Shown here: positions 10,702 to 19,414 of the stretch, in pieces
How positions within the stretch are numbered: position 1 is the stretch's first letter
Layout of the letters: the number at the start of each line of letters is the position of its first letter
NCBI GenBank assembly: GCA_003427395.1
Contig: BFEA01000232.1
Location: 1,922,260 to 1,947,444, forward strand
Source of the DNA: Chara braunii
Lineage: Eukaryota > Streptophyta > Charophyceae > Charales > Characeae
DNA length: 25,185 nucleotides
Direction of reading: 5' to 3'
Position numbers and translations under genes: made by a program
The notes under the pieces: model-generated
Told to the model about the DNA's origin: nothing
Seen by the model: the letters and a program-made list of their open reading frames with translations, nothing else
Databases searched by the model: none

Positions 10702-11085
10702 TTTATAAATTGTGTAGCATCGTGTTCAGGTTCTGCAATCGAACCCGAACGTTCGTGACCGAATGCAAACGGGCGTCAAAACCCTTTGAACGGGAACATA
10801 AAAAATATAATTAAAAAAAAAGTTTCTACATTTAAAAAAAATATATTTATGTTATGTAAAATAATAATACAAACAACTCTTACCCAGGAGGTATGCTCAA
10901 ATTCGTAACCAAACTTGAGTTAAAAATATTTATAAAAACAAAAAAAAAAAATTGTATTTTTTCATAATACGTTTTACCAAACAAATCGACCAAACACGTT
11001 CAAGAGGGGTTCAATCGAACACCTAAATATGTTTGGACGTTCGGAAAAGCTCCGAACATGTTCGGTATGCTACACAGTTTATAAA
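10702..11085. mobile_element. MITE-like element with hAT-type 8-bp flanks
   Basis: Ends TTGTGTAGCAT (10710-10720) and ATGCTACACAG (11067-11077) are inverted repeats. They are flanked by identical 8-bp words TTTATAAA at 10702-10709 and 11078-11085. Internal length is about 368 bp and strongly A/T-rich, with no coding capacity. Subterminal regions are rich in 'gaac'/'gttc' words in opposite orientation. Eight-bp target-site duplications are characteristic of the hAT superfamily. TTTATAAA is itself palindromic, so part of it could belong to the terminal repeat rather than the target site. Confidence 0.6.
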
Positions 11086-11088
11086 CTG

Positions 11089-11587
11089 CATAGGAAATTT
11101 GTTTGAATACTACCCCTATTCATTTACAACGTATGATATCATCAATGCTACTTACCGATGATGTAAGTCTTCAGTCGATTCTGCATGAATTCACACTCAT
11201 GGCAATCGCCAATCGAGTATTGTGCTTAATAACTCAAGCCTGTATGTCCTAACAACGGGCAAGAGACGGAATTAAACGTAATTGTACCCGTTAAATAGCC
11301 CGCGGAGCCCTTGTTAAATCCCATTTAATGGGAAAATGGGGGTCCCCCGTTGAATCTCGAAAAACGGATTGGGGACTTTGGGCCCCGGACACGTCGCCCT
11401 ACTTGCCCAGACCCTAAAACCAGAAAAGGAAAAAAAAAATTAACCCCCCCCTACAAGTCCTCAAACCTACCCGGAAACCCTTTAAACCACTACAAGCCTC
11501 AAAATCTCCCTTCCTCTTCTCGCCCCATCCTGCCTCTTGGCCCATCCTGTCGTCCGCACACCTACCTAGAAGTATGTATGTATTTGT
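11089..11587. other. Unassigned left flank with GC patch, no gene
   Basis: A GC-richer patch at about 11280-11420 contains 'cccgtt'/'aacggg'-type words ('cccgttgaatc' near 11347). It loosely resembles 20515-20585 on the other side of the retrotransposon ('cctcgttgaatc'). No coding frame is supported. Confidence 0.3.
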
Positions 11588-11690
11588 AAGTGTGTGTGTG
11601 TGCGCGCGTAATTGTTGGTGTGTGTGTTTGTGTGTTATGTGTGTTTTTGTGTTTCGTGTTTTTTTCTGTGTGTTTTTGTGTATACATATC
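11588..11690. repeat. Imperfect (TG)n microsatellite
   Basis: A TG/TGTGTT-rich tract, uninterrupted for about 20 bp at its start (11590-11610) and then degrading into TG and T runs. It is followed by T-rich DNA to 11902. Apparent reading frames through it are artefacts of low complexity. Confidence 0.8.
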
Positions 11691-11902
11691 TTTTTTATTT
11701 TTTTTTGATGTTTTTTATTTTAAAACAAAATATATTATTGTACATCTTTGAAAGATCTACAACCCTATATTTTTTATTTTTTTTTTCTGATTTTTATTGA
11801 AACCTAAAAAAATCTTTATGAAAAAAAAAACACTCATTTAATCTTTTGTTGTTATTTTTTTATTATGTTTATGTTTTTTATTTTTAAAAACTATAGTTAA
11901 AG

Positions 11903-12902
11903 TGCAATGAACCTCCCAGCTCAACACCAATGAGCTCACATATTCACACCATATGCATGTATAAGTTCACATGAAATCCACACTGGAGACGAGAGAGATT
12001 AAGACTAGATAACGCAGCTTATGAATTCCAACAAGTTATAACAAGAGCAATAAGAGTTTCAAGTCACCAGCGCACAACGGCGCATGTCATAGGTAACCAA
12101 ACATCCAACATAATCACCTAGGTAAGCATCTTCTTCCTCTTTACTTTTCTCTCTCATTTTTATCACCCCTCCTTGCTGATCTTCTCTCTAGCTATGACCT
12201 CGTTATATCTTTTCTCCCCTCATGCATGCACACACACATTAACTTTTATTCAAAGATCTACTCTGAGTACACCCACTGTCAACTCTACTGACCCCTCTGT
12301 AGTCTACTACTATCTACTAAGATTAACACCCTGCGCTGACATAACTATGGTTGTCTTTGTAGTCTTGGAATGTTCTTCAACTCGTGCCAGCCTCTGCTTT
12401 CTGGGACCTGGCTGGTTCTGGTACCACATCCCCATGGCATGTCTGCTTCTGAATGTCAAAGTCTGGAACCTTACCTTCCTTTGGTCTGTTGCTGCTTGGG
12501 CCTTTCAGTCGTGACTTTTAATTTATGAACATAACTTTTGACTGTGGACTGTGACTCCTACCTCTGGAACACGACTTTTGTCTGTGGAATTGCCCTTTTA
12601 CTCGTGGGATGTGATTCTTCAGTAAGACTTTTCATTATACAACTTAACCCCTGCCTTCGAGACATGACTCTTGCTTGTGAATCTGCCTTTTCTCTCGTGG
12701 GATGTGACTCCTCAAAATGGGATTTAATTATGAGATGTCACTTTTCTCCTTGAGATGTGACTATTTGTTGGGTGCCTGTTGGACCAGACTGTTGAGGTAC
12801 CCGACTGTGATTTTTCTGAGTTTGACGAACTCGACCTTTTCTTGACCAGGGCATCTGACCCTCAGATCCGAATTTGGGGTTTGAATCGTAGAAGGCCTTT
12901 CA
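11903..12902 (-). repeat. 3' LTR of the retrotransposon (left copy)
   Basis: About 1000 bp, homologous along its length to 19415-20393. On the plus strand it begins TGCAATGAACC and ends CA (12901-12902), so the TG...CA ends are preserved. It holds 28 bp near 12639-12666 that the right copy lacks, next to short matching strings ('actt...gcttg') that could have promoted a slippage deletion there. By eye about one base in ten differs over the first 230 bp. The 12510-12765 part carries a degenerate minirepeat array. A 113-codon plus-strand frame (12173-12514) inside it is not a gene. Confidence 0.9.
12510..12765. repeat. Degenerate GTGACT minirepeats in LTR U3
   Basis: Variants of 'rtgactyyt' preceded by a G-rich 'gtgga/gtggg' word recur about ten times, near 12512, 12549, 12571, 12610, 12664, 12707, 12737 and 12757 among others, at roughly 20-40 bp spacing. 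The matching right-LTR stretch (about 20028-20255) shows the same pattern. In element orientation this lies in U3, upstream of where transcription would start, a place where LTRs often carry repeated enhancer boxes. The enhancer role is inference. Confidence 0.5.
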
Positions 12903-12910
12903 CTCTCGCC
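12903..12910 (-). other. Candidate polypurine tract remnant
   Basis: Immediately inside the 3' LTR the minus strand reads GGCGAGAG, a short purine-rich stretch with one C. The polypurine tract that primes plus-strand DNA synthesis is expected exactly here. The tract is short and interrupted, so it is either eroded or weak. Confidence 0.35.
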
Positions 12911-14607
12911 GACCTAATTTCGAGGTCCTCTTAGAGAATTACCAATGTTATCTATCTGCCGTGTTAACTCCTCTCTTAGCTTTTTCATAGTATGACACAA
13001 TATGTGGTGTTGTTTCTATTAGTTCATCTCTCATGAACCAACGATCTTCTATAGGTTCTTGAGAGACAAATCTGACCTTATATTATCGTTATGGTCTACC
13101 CCTGCGTCTAGATTTGTAAACATATTCCCCAACAATCCTATCCACATCATATTTACCATCCGGGAATCATAAATCTGTGTGATGGAAACATATCATTACT
13201 AATGCAAGGCAATAACTTTGAAGCGTGGAACACCGGATACGTGCGCAAATGTGGAGGAATCTCAACAACATAAGAAGGACCATCAACATCACCAATCACA
13301 TCAATAATTTGTTACGATCCTCGGGAAGCAGGTAATAACTTTTGAGAAATATTCTCCTCAGGAAGAAACTCTCTTGACTTCATCCTGACTAGATCACCTA
13401 CAACAAATTGTAAAGGTCGGCGATGCTTATTAGCCTGTTCTATCATATGATGTTGTGCCTTGCTAATGTTCTCCTTAACCTTTTCCAGGTTTTTCTAATA
13501 CTGGACAACGAATTTTCTGATTCCAAGCGGAAGTCTCTATACTTGATCTAATGTTCTTCTTAACTTTTTCCAAGTCTTTCTAATATTGGACTCCGAATTC
13601 CTTGGTTCCTGGCGGAAGTCTCTGTACTTTATCTAATGTTCTCCTTAACGTTTTCCAGGTCTTTCTAATATTGGACAGCGAATTTCTTGGTTCCTGGCAG
13701 AAGTCTTTGTACTTGATCAGGGTTTAGACAGTCAATGGGTCTGCGTGGACGCCATCCAAGATGTAGTTCAATCGGTGTTCTAGATGTAGCTAGATGCACA
13801 CAGTTATTATTCATCCCAGTCAATTTGATCTGGCAGGATGTACATGTGCAACACTTGCTGCAATAGTTTGTTCATCTGCTCAGTTTGTTCAGTTATCTCA
13901 GAGTGACTACAGGAAGATACAATCAGTTTGGATCCGTGTACCTTCATTAGTTGTTGCCACTACTCACCTGTGAACCGCAAATCCTTATCACTTACAGTAG
14001 TCAAGGGATGTCCAAAATCTTTCATCCAATGATTGAAAAATTCTCTAATCACCACATCAGCTTTCGCTTCTGCAGGAAGTGAAACAATAACTACAAACTT
14101 ACTAAACCTGTCCACTATAACCATAACCTAACTTTTTTCGTTTCTGCTTTTTATCTTAGTATCCACGAACGGAGTCACCAGGTCCCGACGGAATAGGTAG
14201 AGGTCAGAGTAATCCAAGGAGAGGCTGTGTGAAACTTTTGTTCCTTTGACAAACTTGACAGTCTTACACGTAAGAAATACAATCATGCTTCATTCATGGA
14301 CACTTGTAGGAGCGTAGAAGGTTAGCATAAGTCTTTCTCCATCCGAAGTGTCCCTTAATATCGTGGTTTTCCCCAAGTTTTATGCTACAGATTTCTTCGA
14401 TATTTGAAACACATAGTCGGTTATGGACATTTGTTTTTTCAAACAGCAGTCCCTGTGTTACTCTATAGTCCAGGACTCCGTGAGGTGCCGTCTGCACATT
14501 GCCAATCAACTGGCTATACACTGGATCACTTGTGAAGGCAGACTTAATATTTTCCCGCGGTTCGGTGCTTGCATCTAAGTATGTGACAATGACACAGAAA
14601 AAATCAG
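12911..14607 (-). pseudogene. pol: Integrase region of pol, disabled
   Basis: Integrase joins the cDNA to host DNA. The N-terminal zinc domain is visible as H...H in 'NHDIKGHFGWRKTY' (about 14380-14335) and C..C in 'CQVCQRNK' (about 14260-14235), with a TGA between them (14294-14296). The core keeps 'VMVIVDRFSKF' (about 14128), the second catalytic Asp in 'VSDKDLRF' (codon 13987-13989) and the Glu in 'TEQMNK' (codon 13879-13881). They are separated by exactly 35 residues, the DD35E spacing. The first Asp region (about 14170) is too damaged to place. One Trp codon after 'FTGE' is TAG (13960-13962). The C-terminal part has an 85-bp triplication, then a recognisable tail with 'FVVGDLVRMK' and 'PPHLRTYPVFHASKL' reaching toward the LTR. 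Several frame changes and stops make it non-functional. Confidence 0.85.
13464..13718 (-). repeat. 85-bp tandem triplication inside integrase
   Basis: Three adjacent copies of exactly 85 bp (13464-13548, 13549-13633, 13634-13718), each beginning 'taatgttctyctt' on the plus strand, differ at several positions. Because 85 is not a multiple of three, each copy shifts the frame, and the same peptide segment is encoded in three successive frames. The divergence between copies shows the amplification is old, and it interrupts the sequence between the integrase core and its C-terminal domain. Confidence 0.9.
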
Positions 14608-15267
14608 CCCTTCGACTCAATACGTCAGCGACAATATTGTACTTACCCTTTACTGGCTTCAATTCAAAGTCAAACTGATCAATCTCCTCAGCCGATCTGG
14701 TCAGTTTAGGTGCCATCCGGGCCTGGGTTTCTAGCCTGCGAAGTGTCTCATGATCTAAGTAAATTTTAAAGTGGCATTTTACCAGATAATGTCGTCAATG
14801 ATTCAATGTTTCTTTTAGAGCAAACAACCCTCTCTCATAGGTAGAAGCGGCGACCTTTCGCTAGGCAGTCTACATGACATGAATTCCACAGATTTGTACC
14901 CATTCCCATCGTCTTGCTGGAATACAACACCAATCCCGTATTGACTGACATCAGTGGTTACGATAAAGGGTAGAGATAGATCCGCAACTTTCAATACCGG
15001 GTAGTTAATCAAACACTTCTTTAATCGTTTGAAGGACCCAATACAATCCTAATCTCATTTCCAGATAGTTCTCGTCTTTAACAATTTGTGCAATGGGGAA
15101 GCAATTACCGTAAAGTTCCGAACGAACATGTGGGAATAGTTGGCTAGACCGAAAAACGAGCGCAGTTTCGTCAACATGCCCAGGTTAGGCCAATATCTAA
15201 TGGTCGCAATCTTACCGTCTTCCGATTTGATCCTATCACCATAAACCATATGTCCCAAGTAAAGGAC
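14608..15267 (-). pseudogene. pol: RNase H region of pol, disabled
   Basis: RNase H degrades the RNA strand of the RNA/DNA hybrid. In order, the minus strand encodes the RT-RH connection 'LGHMVYGDRI' (from about 15258) and 'LRSFFGLANYS', then 'PFIVTTDVSQYGIG' (first acidic Asp), 'LPMREG' (Glu), 'YLDHETLRRL' (Asp) and 'YNIVADVLSRR' (last Asp, ending about 14608). All four acidic positions are thus recognisable. It is broken by TGA at 15055-15057, TAG at 15049-15051, a one-base frame change near 14815 and TGA at 14795-14797. The two TGAs sit where the family has Trp. Confidence 0.85.
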
Positions 15268-15990
15268 CTAACGCTTTGCCCACTCACACTTCTTCGGGTT
15301 AATCTTAAATTTCGCCTCTTGCAAATTACAAAGCACAATTCGAAGGTGTTCCTCATGCTCTTTCAGACTCTTACTAAAAATCAGTATATCATCTAAATAA
15401 ACAATAACAAATTTATCAAGCCAATCACGAAACAACTCATTCATACATCTCTATAAGGTTACAGGGGCATTAGTTAAACCAAATAGCATCACCACGAACT
15501 CATAGTGGTCATATGTCGTTTGGAAAGTCGTTTTTTGTTGATCCTCAGGCAATACCTCAATTTGATGGTATCCCGACTTCAGATCAATCGTAGTGCAACC
15601 CTGAACTTTATCCAGAAGATCATCTATAGGTGGTAACGGTTCCACATTCTTAACGATTATCGCATCAAGTCCCTTATAGTCTATGCACATTCGTTGTTCG
15701 CCGTCATTCTTTGGTACGAACAAGACTGGTGCACCGAATGGTGAGGAACTTGGTTTAATCCACCTCTTCTCAAGCAACTCGTCTAACTGTTTTCGCAGCT
15801 CATCAAGCTCTTTTGGAGACATTTTATAGATAGGGCCCTTCGGTATACGGCTACCAAGTTCTAATTCTATTCGGTGCTTGGTTTCTCTTTCCACCATTGC
15901 ACTTGAGGTCTCTCTAACATCGGCGAACTCAACAAGCAACTTGTGCACATTGGGGGGTATCGGCTCTTCCTCTTTTTTTTTCTTCACTCA
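15268..15990 (-). pseudogene. pol: Reverse transcriptase region of pol, disabled
   Basis: RT copies the element RNA into DNA. The frame from about 15987 carries the finger and palm motifs in order: 'SSSPFGAPVLFVPKNDGE', 'RMCIDYKGLD', 'TTIDLKSGYHQIEV' (catalytic Asp, motif A), 'FGLTNAP' (motif B) and, after a TAG, 'FVIVYLDDILIFSKS' with the YLDD box at 15388-15399. The in-frame TAG at 15451-15453 lies where the family usually has Gln, directly before 'RCMNELF'. A second TAG is at 15268-15270 after 'KCEWAKR'. All catalytic residues visible are retained, so inactivation is by nonsense codons rather than active-site change. Confidence 0.92.
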
Positions 15991-16752
15991 CAAGGCGTAC
16001 ATATGCAACAAACACTTGGCCGGTAAGGTCATTCTTGACCACATATCGAGCGAACGCGGGGGCACTCATGCAACAAAGGGATAGTCTATTCTGCACTCCA
16101 GATGCATCGTAAAGTCGGATTTTCTTCTTTCCACTTGTAGGACTAGGCAAACAACACTCATACTCACCTAGTTTCACATCTGCGTTGGCGACCTCACACC
16201 AGTCAGTTCCTAAAATCATGTCAAAAGGAAGATTGTCCTCCACTAAGAGTGTCAGGGAGTGCAGAACACGTTCCATCTTACCCTCTGCCTCCAACCAGAA
16301 GTATAACTTAACCCTTTCGACATAGCTATCAACCATCATTTCTCTATTATCGGCTAGCTTACTTACAACAGGCTGGTCTAACTTTTGAACTTTCAGCCCT
16401 AGGCGCATCTTCTGCAACCCTTTCTTGCTTATGTAACTGCGCATTGACCCACCATCTATTAACGCGCCCACTCTTAACTTGCTCACTTCTACGTCTGCAA
16501 TTAATAACTGCCCTTTCCTTTTCTTCATTTCAGCCCAAGCAAGGCGACGAGTGATCAGTGCATCACCTATACTTGCGAGGGAACCACCTACAGAAGTCCT
16601 AGCACAAGCAACTTCTGGGAAGCTAACTAGATGGGGGTTAACTACCGTCTCAGTCTCTGCCATTGGGACCTCTAGATGGGAGGTTGACAGTTTGCTTGCA
16701 TCTAGAGTCCCAGTAGACGCAACTTCAACCTCTACTGGTCGTTCTCTTTTGG
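15929..16752 (-). pseudogene. pol: Protease (retropepsin) region of pol
   Basis: The retropepsin matures the polyprotein. An uninterrupted frame runs from the gag end to 15929. It contains the catalytic loop 'VGALIDGGSMRSYISKKGL' (about 16470) with Asp-Gly-Gly where Asp-Ser/Thr-Gly is usual, and the second conserved element 'LPFDMILGTDWC' (about 16205). Asp-Gly-Gly variants occur in some plant Ty3 lineages, so this need not be inactivating. The frame is -1 relative to the nucleocapsid frame. It leaves the RT frame within an A9 run (minus strand) near 15972-15980. An ATG at 16661-16663 could be an internal start, but the frame is open well upstream of it. Confidence 0.85.
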
Positions 16753-17193
16753 GTACCTATAATCACGATAGAAGAGAACAATGTGGTCGGGGTCACCATA
16801 TTTGAAACGTTGACCGACCTTGCAACATTCTTCCCATGTTTTCTCGTCTATACTCATTTCTAACCATGGTTTGCCTTCAACCATCCCTGGGTGTTCCAGG
16901 TACGACCGTCCACCTCTACCTCTTCCCCCTATGGAGTTGGGACCACTACCTCCTTGCGAGGGACCATTACCCCTTCCTCCCACATAGTAGCTACCTTCGC
17001 CACTACCCCTCTGGGCAGCGGGTCCTCTTCGTCCACCATGACCGAGGCCTCCTCTTCCTCTACCACGACCTCTTCCTCCTTGTCGCACCCCCCTGCGGGC
17101 TGCAACAGCCTCATAGTCCCCTCCCTGGGCTAAGTGATCATTGCTTCCTTCTTCTAACCCATAGTATATTTGGTCATAGGTAAGTGACTTCAC
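16732..17193 (-). pseudogene. gag: Nucleocapsid part of gag, RG-rich, knuckle lost
   Basis: A 153-codon frame ending at TAG (16732-16734). Residues about 30-95 are strongly Arg/Gly-rich ('GGRGRGRGRGG' and similar), a nucleic-acid-binding composition. Near residues 128-142 the segment 'RFKYGDPDHIVLFY' has exactly the C-x2-C-x4-H-x4-C spacing of a retroviral CCHC zinc knuckle, but all three Cys positions are Arg, Tyr and Tyr while the His remains. RNA packaging by this protein would be impaired. The start at 17193 is not an initiator: upstream gag continues with frame breaks. Confidence 0.8.
16747..16753 (-). other. Candidate -1 frameshift heptamer CCCAAAA
   Basis: On the minus strand the gag frame reads TAC CCA AAA GAG, giving C-CCA-AAA, an X-XXY-YYZ slippery heptamer in correct phase, about a dozen nucleotides before the gag TAG. 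A -1 slip enters precisely the long protease frame (CCC AAA AGA GAA). Alternative explanation: a single-A deletion in a former A5 run of one continuous gag-pol frame. Confidence 0.4.
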
Positions 17194-18790
17194 TCATCCT
17201 TCTTCGAAGGTGACCAGTAAGTTATTTTTACCTGCTATATTCCCCGAGCTCGTCCGGTTCTTCCATTTCTTGTCGGTCTGCAGGTCTTTCCAATAATGGG
17301 AATTTGTGTCTCTTGCAGGAAGCCAGCGTAATCTACGACGATCTTACTAAACTTCTCGTATATCATTCCCTCCTCCTTAGTACGGGGATAAAGTTGTGTT
17401 TTTAGAGGATCAGGGAGCGCTCTGACAAAGTTATTCAGGATTTGTGTCACTTTCAATCCTCCGGACATTGCAACAGTTCATCCATAGTGGCCTTGACGGT
17501 TGACGCACTCGGCCATTTACGGTCACTAATACTAAGAATCAAAGACTCAGTCCTACAGGCTAGGTTCTTATCTTCGAACCTTTCTCTAAGGGTTTTGAAA
17601 AAAGTCTTCAATCCGCATCTGTTGAGAAAACTCAACCATGGTTGTGCAACCAGCCTCTTTCATTGAAGAGATCACGAAACTCATTGCGTCCCCTGCCATA
17701 CAGGAACTTGCCATTAATACCCGGTCCCAGTACGAAATCTTTTGGGCGTACAGGTATGTTCCCATAGCCGCCTCCCAATGGAAGATGCTTTCCTAATTTT
17801 TCCTTATATAAGTCCAAGGCAACTTCACCTTCATCTTTTGCATGGACTCCTCCGCTTCTCCATCTTTCTCTTTCTTGACACCCTTTCCTTTTCTATCTCC
17901 ATCATCGCCATCATCACCTTCATCTCCTCCCCCGTCTCCAATCTCTACCTTTCTTACTACGGTTGGGTCAATTATCTTTTTTGTGAGGGCTTCATCTAAT
18001 TGCTTTAGATATCCAAAGATTCGGTCATCCTACTTGGTGGGACGTTGTGCGCAGAAAATTGTTTCAGGTTCCCTCAAATTTTCCATGATGGAACTCTAGT
18101 TTACTGACGGATCGATGAAGGGTAGCAAGTTATTCATTAGTATGAAGGAGGGTGTCAGTCAAGAGAGTCAACCGTTCATTTGTGGCAACTTGTTTTTCCT
18201 TATGCTCTTTCAACAGTGTTTGCATCCTCGCCCACTTCTCTTTCATATTTTTTTAATCACTATACTCCTGCCTTTTTGCAACCACCAACTTGTTGTTGAG
18301 TTCGACTTTTTTCTCCTCTATCAATAAGTATTTTTCCTCCTTATCTGCTGTTGATGCCATCTTCTTCACAGAGGGATTTTTCTCTTCCTCCAGTTTCTTT
18401 CGACATCTCTGTTTGATACTCGAACTGCCTCATCCAATCCATCGTCTCCCACTACAGCAATCTGATTTCCCCAGCATGGTTGCTTTCACCCTTTTCTTCT
18501 TGCCGCTAAGTTCCTCTCCTTTCCAACCGGTCTCCCTCATCTTCATTTTCATCTTCTTCTTCTTCTTCTTCTTCTTCTTCTTCTTCAACTCTTCCATCAT
18601 TTTTCTCTCCTCTTCTTTCATCTCACTTTCCATCTTTTCTTTTTCTTCCAACAAATTTTTCCACATTTCCTCCTCCTTCTTTCTTTTCCTCTCCTCCTTT
18701 TTTTTTTATTCTCAGCCAGGCGGCGATCTATCTCTGTCTGCTCCTCAGTTGTACTTCCTTGTGTTGACTTCCCAGACCTTAACACCGCAT
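17194..18790 (-). pseudogene. gag: gag, N-terminal and capsid part, frameshifted
   Basis: Gag forms the virus-like particle. Fragments in different frames read in order. From about 18790: 'AVLRSGKSTQGSTTEEQTE', then a Lys/Glu-rich, probably coiled segment ('KMESEMKEEERKMMEELKKK') expanded by an AAG microsatellite. Then (17817-17632) 'LPLGGGYGNIPVRPKDF'; then (17635-17453) 'RERFEDKNLACRTESLILS'; then (17468-17235) 'RALPDPLKTQLYPRTKEEG' with 'YEKFSKIVVDYAGF'. These use at least three frames, so several indels separate them. No ATG opens the first fragment cleanly, and the true start may be mutated. Assignment as gag rests mainly on position between PBS and nucleocapsid. Confidence 0.7.
18552..18586. 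repeat. (CTT)n/(AAG)n microsatellite in gag
   Basis: About eleven CTT units on the plus strand. On the minus strand the tract encodes a Lys run within the Lys/Glu-rich gag segment. Triplet expansion within already charged, low-complexity coding sequence keeps the frame and is tolerated. A 179-codon plus-strand frame across it is a shadow. Confidence 0.9.
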
Positions 18791-19399
18791 GCGAACAAAA
18801 CGTTCGTTGGAAGCCAAGAAGGAAGATGAAATGAAGAAGGGGCCCCCTAAGTACAAACAGGGCTATAAGTGAGAACATGGGGAAGTTATCCATGGTGATT
18901 AGAAGCACAGGTAAGCGACCTCAACCTCCTCACCGCTTAGACCTAACCCCAACTACTAACTTGCTTAATCACGAGTGGGTCTGACTATTGTTGTTTGTTG
19001 AATACCTCCCCATAACTATATACGTATATACCCTTTTTTTTTTTTGAATGGGCGGACTGGTTCTGGACTCAATGCAGATCGATTATGTGACGATTTAGAC
19101 CGGTCCATCAGCAGCGACACTAGGATTGGGAACGTACGAAACACTAAGACAAGTCAACAAACAATCGAACCTTAATGGGCGGAATGCAGTTCACTCCAAT
19201 GAACGTTCCTTTGATGAAGCTCCACAACCGCCCCAACGCTCCAATGCAACATCAAAAGGTACGTAATCAAGCCACTTCTTCTTCAACCTTCTTCTTTTCC
19301 CCTTTAGTTAGTTTCTTCCCCACTCAACTTTATTTCTCATCTCCCTTCTCGCCGGCCTTAAACGTTGTCACCGATGTGCAGTGGGTGTAACGAACAACT
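18791..19399 (-). other. Retrotransposon 5' leader between PBS and gag
   Basis: About 600 bp between the primer-binding site and the first gag-like peptide, where the packaging signal and untranslated leader of the genomic RNA are expected. It contains a T11 run (19034-19044 region) and no conserved domain. The GTG-initiated minus frame from 18908 is open into gag but its first 30 or so residues are hydrophobic and unlike gag. Confidence 0.5.
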
Positions 19400-19411
19400 G
19401 CTCCGATACCA
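19400..19411 (-). other. Primer-binding site, initiator tRNA-Met type
   Basis: Minus strand TGGTATCGGAGC, three bases inside the 5' LTR. The common plant site complementary to the 3' end of initiator tRNA-Met is TGGTATCAGAGC, so one transition separates them. It fixes the orientation of the element and identifies the right-hand repeat as the 5' LTR. Confidence 0.9.
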
Positions 19412-19414
19412 GTT

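Noticed and set aside
12173-12514. Plus-strand frame in the left LTR with a counterpart at 19671-20132 in the right LTR
   Set aside because: Similarity is that of the LTR DNA itself. The two frames diverge by frameshift and end differently, with no domain.
13960-15453. Fungal repeat-induced point mutation as the cause of CA to TA changes
   Set aside because: The PBS is of the plant initiator-Met type, substitutions are not confined to CA, and density is modest; methylcytosine deamination in a plant is simpler.
14294-16805. Endogenous pararetrovirus (caulimovirus-like) instead of an LTR retrotransposon
   Set aside because: An integrase with DD35E spacing, paired LTRs and a PBS directly inside the LTR are present; caulimoviruses lack LTRs and integrase.
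18290-18829. 179-codon plus-strand frame, the longest on the plus strand
   Set aside because: It is the complement of the Lys/Glu-rich gag segment and the CTT microsatellite, giving a Phe/Ser-rich low-complexity shadow.
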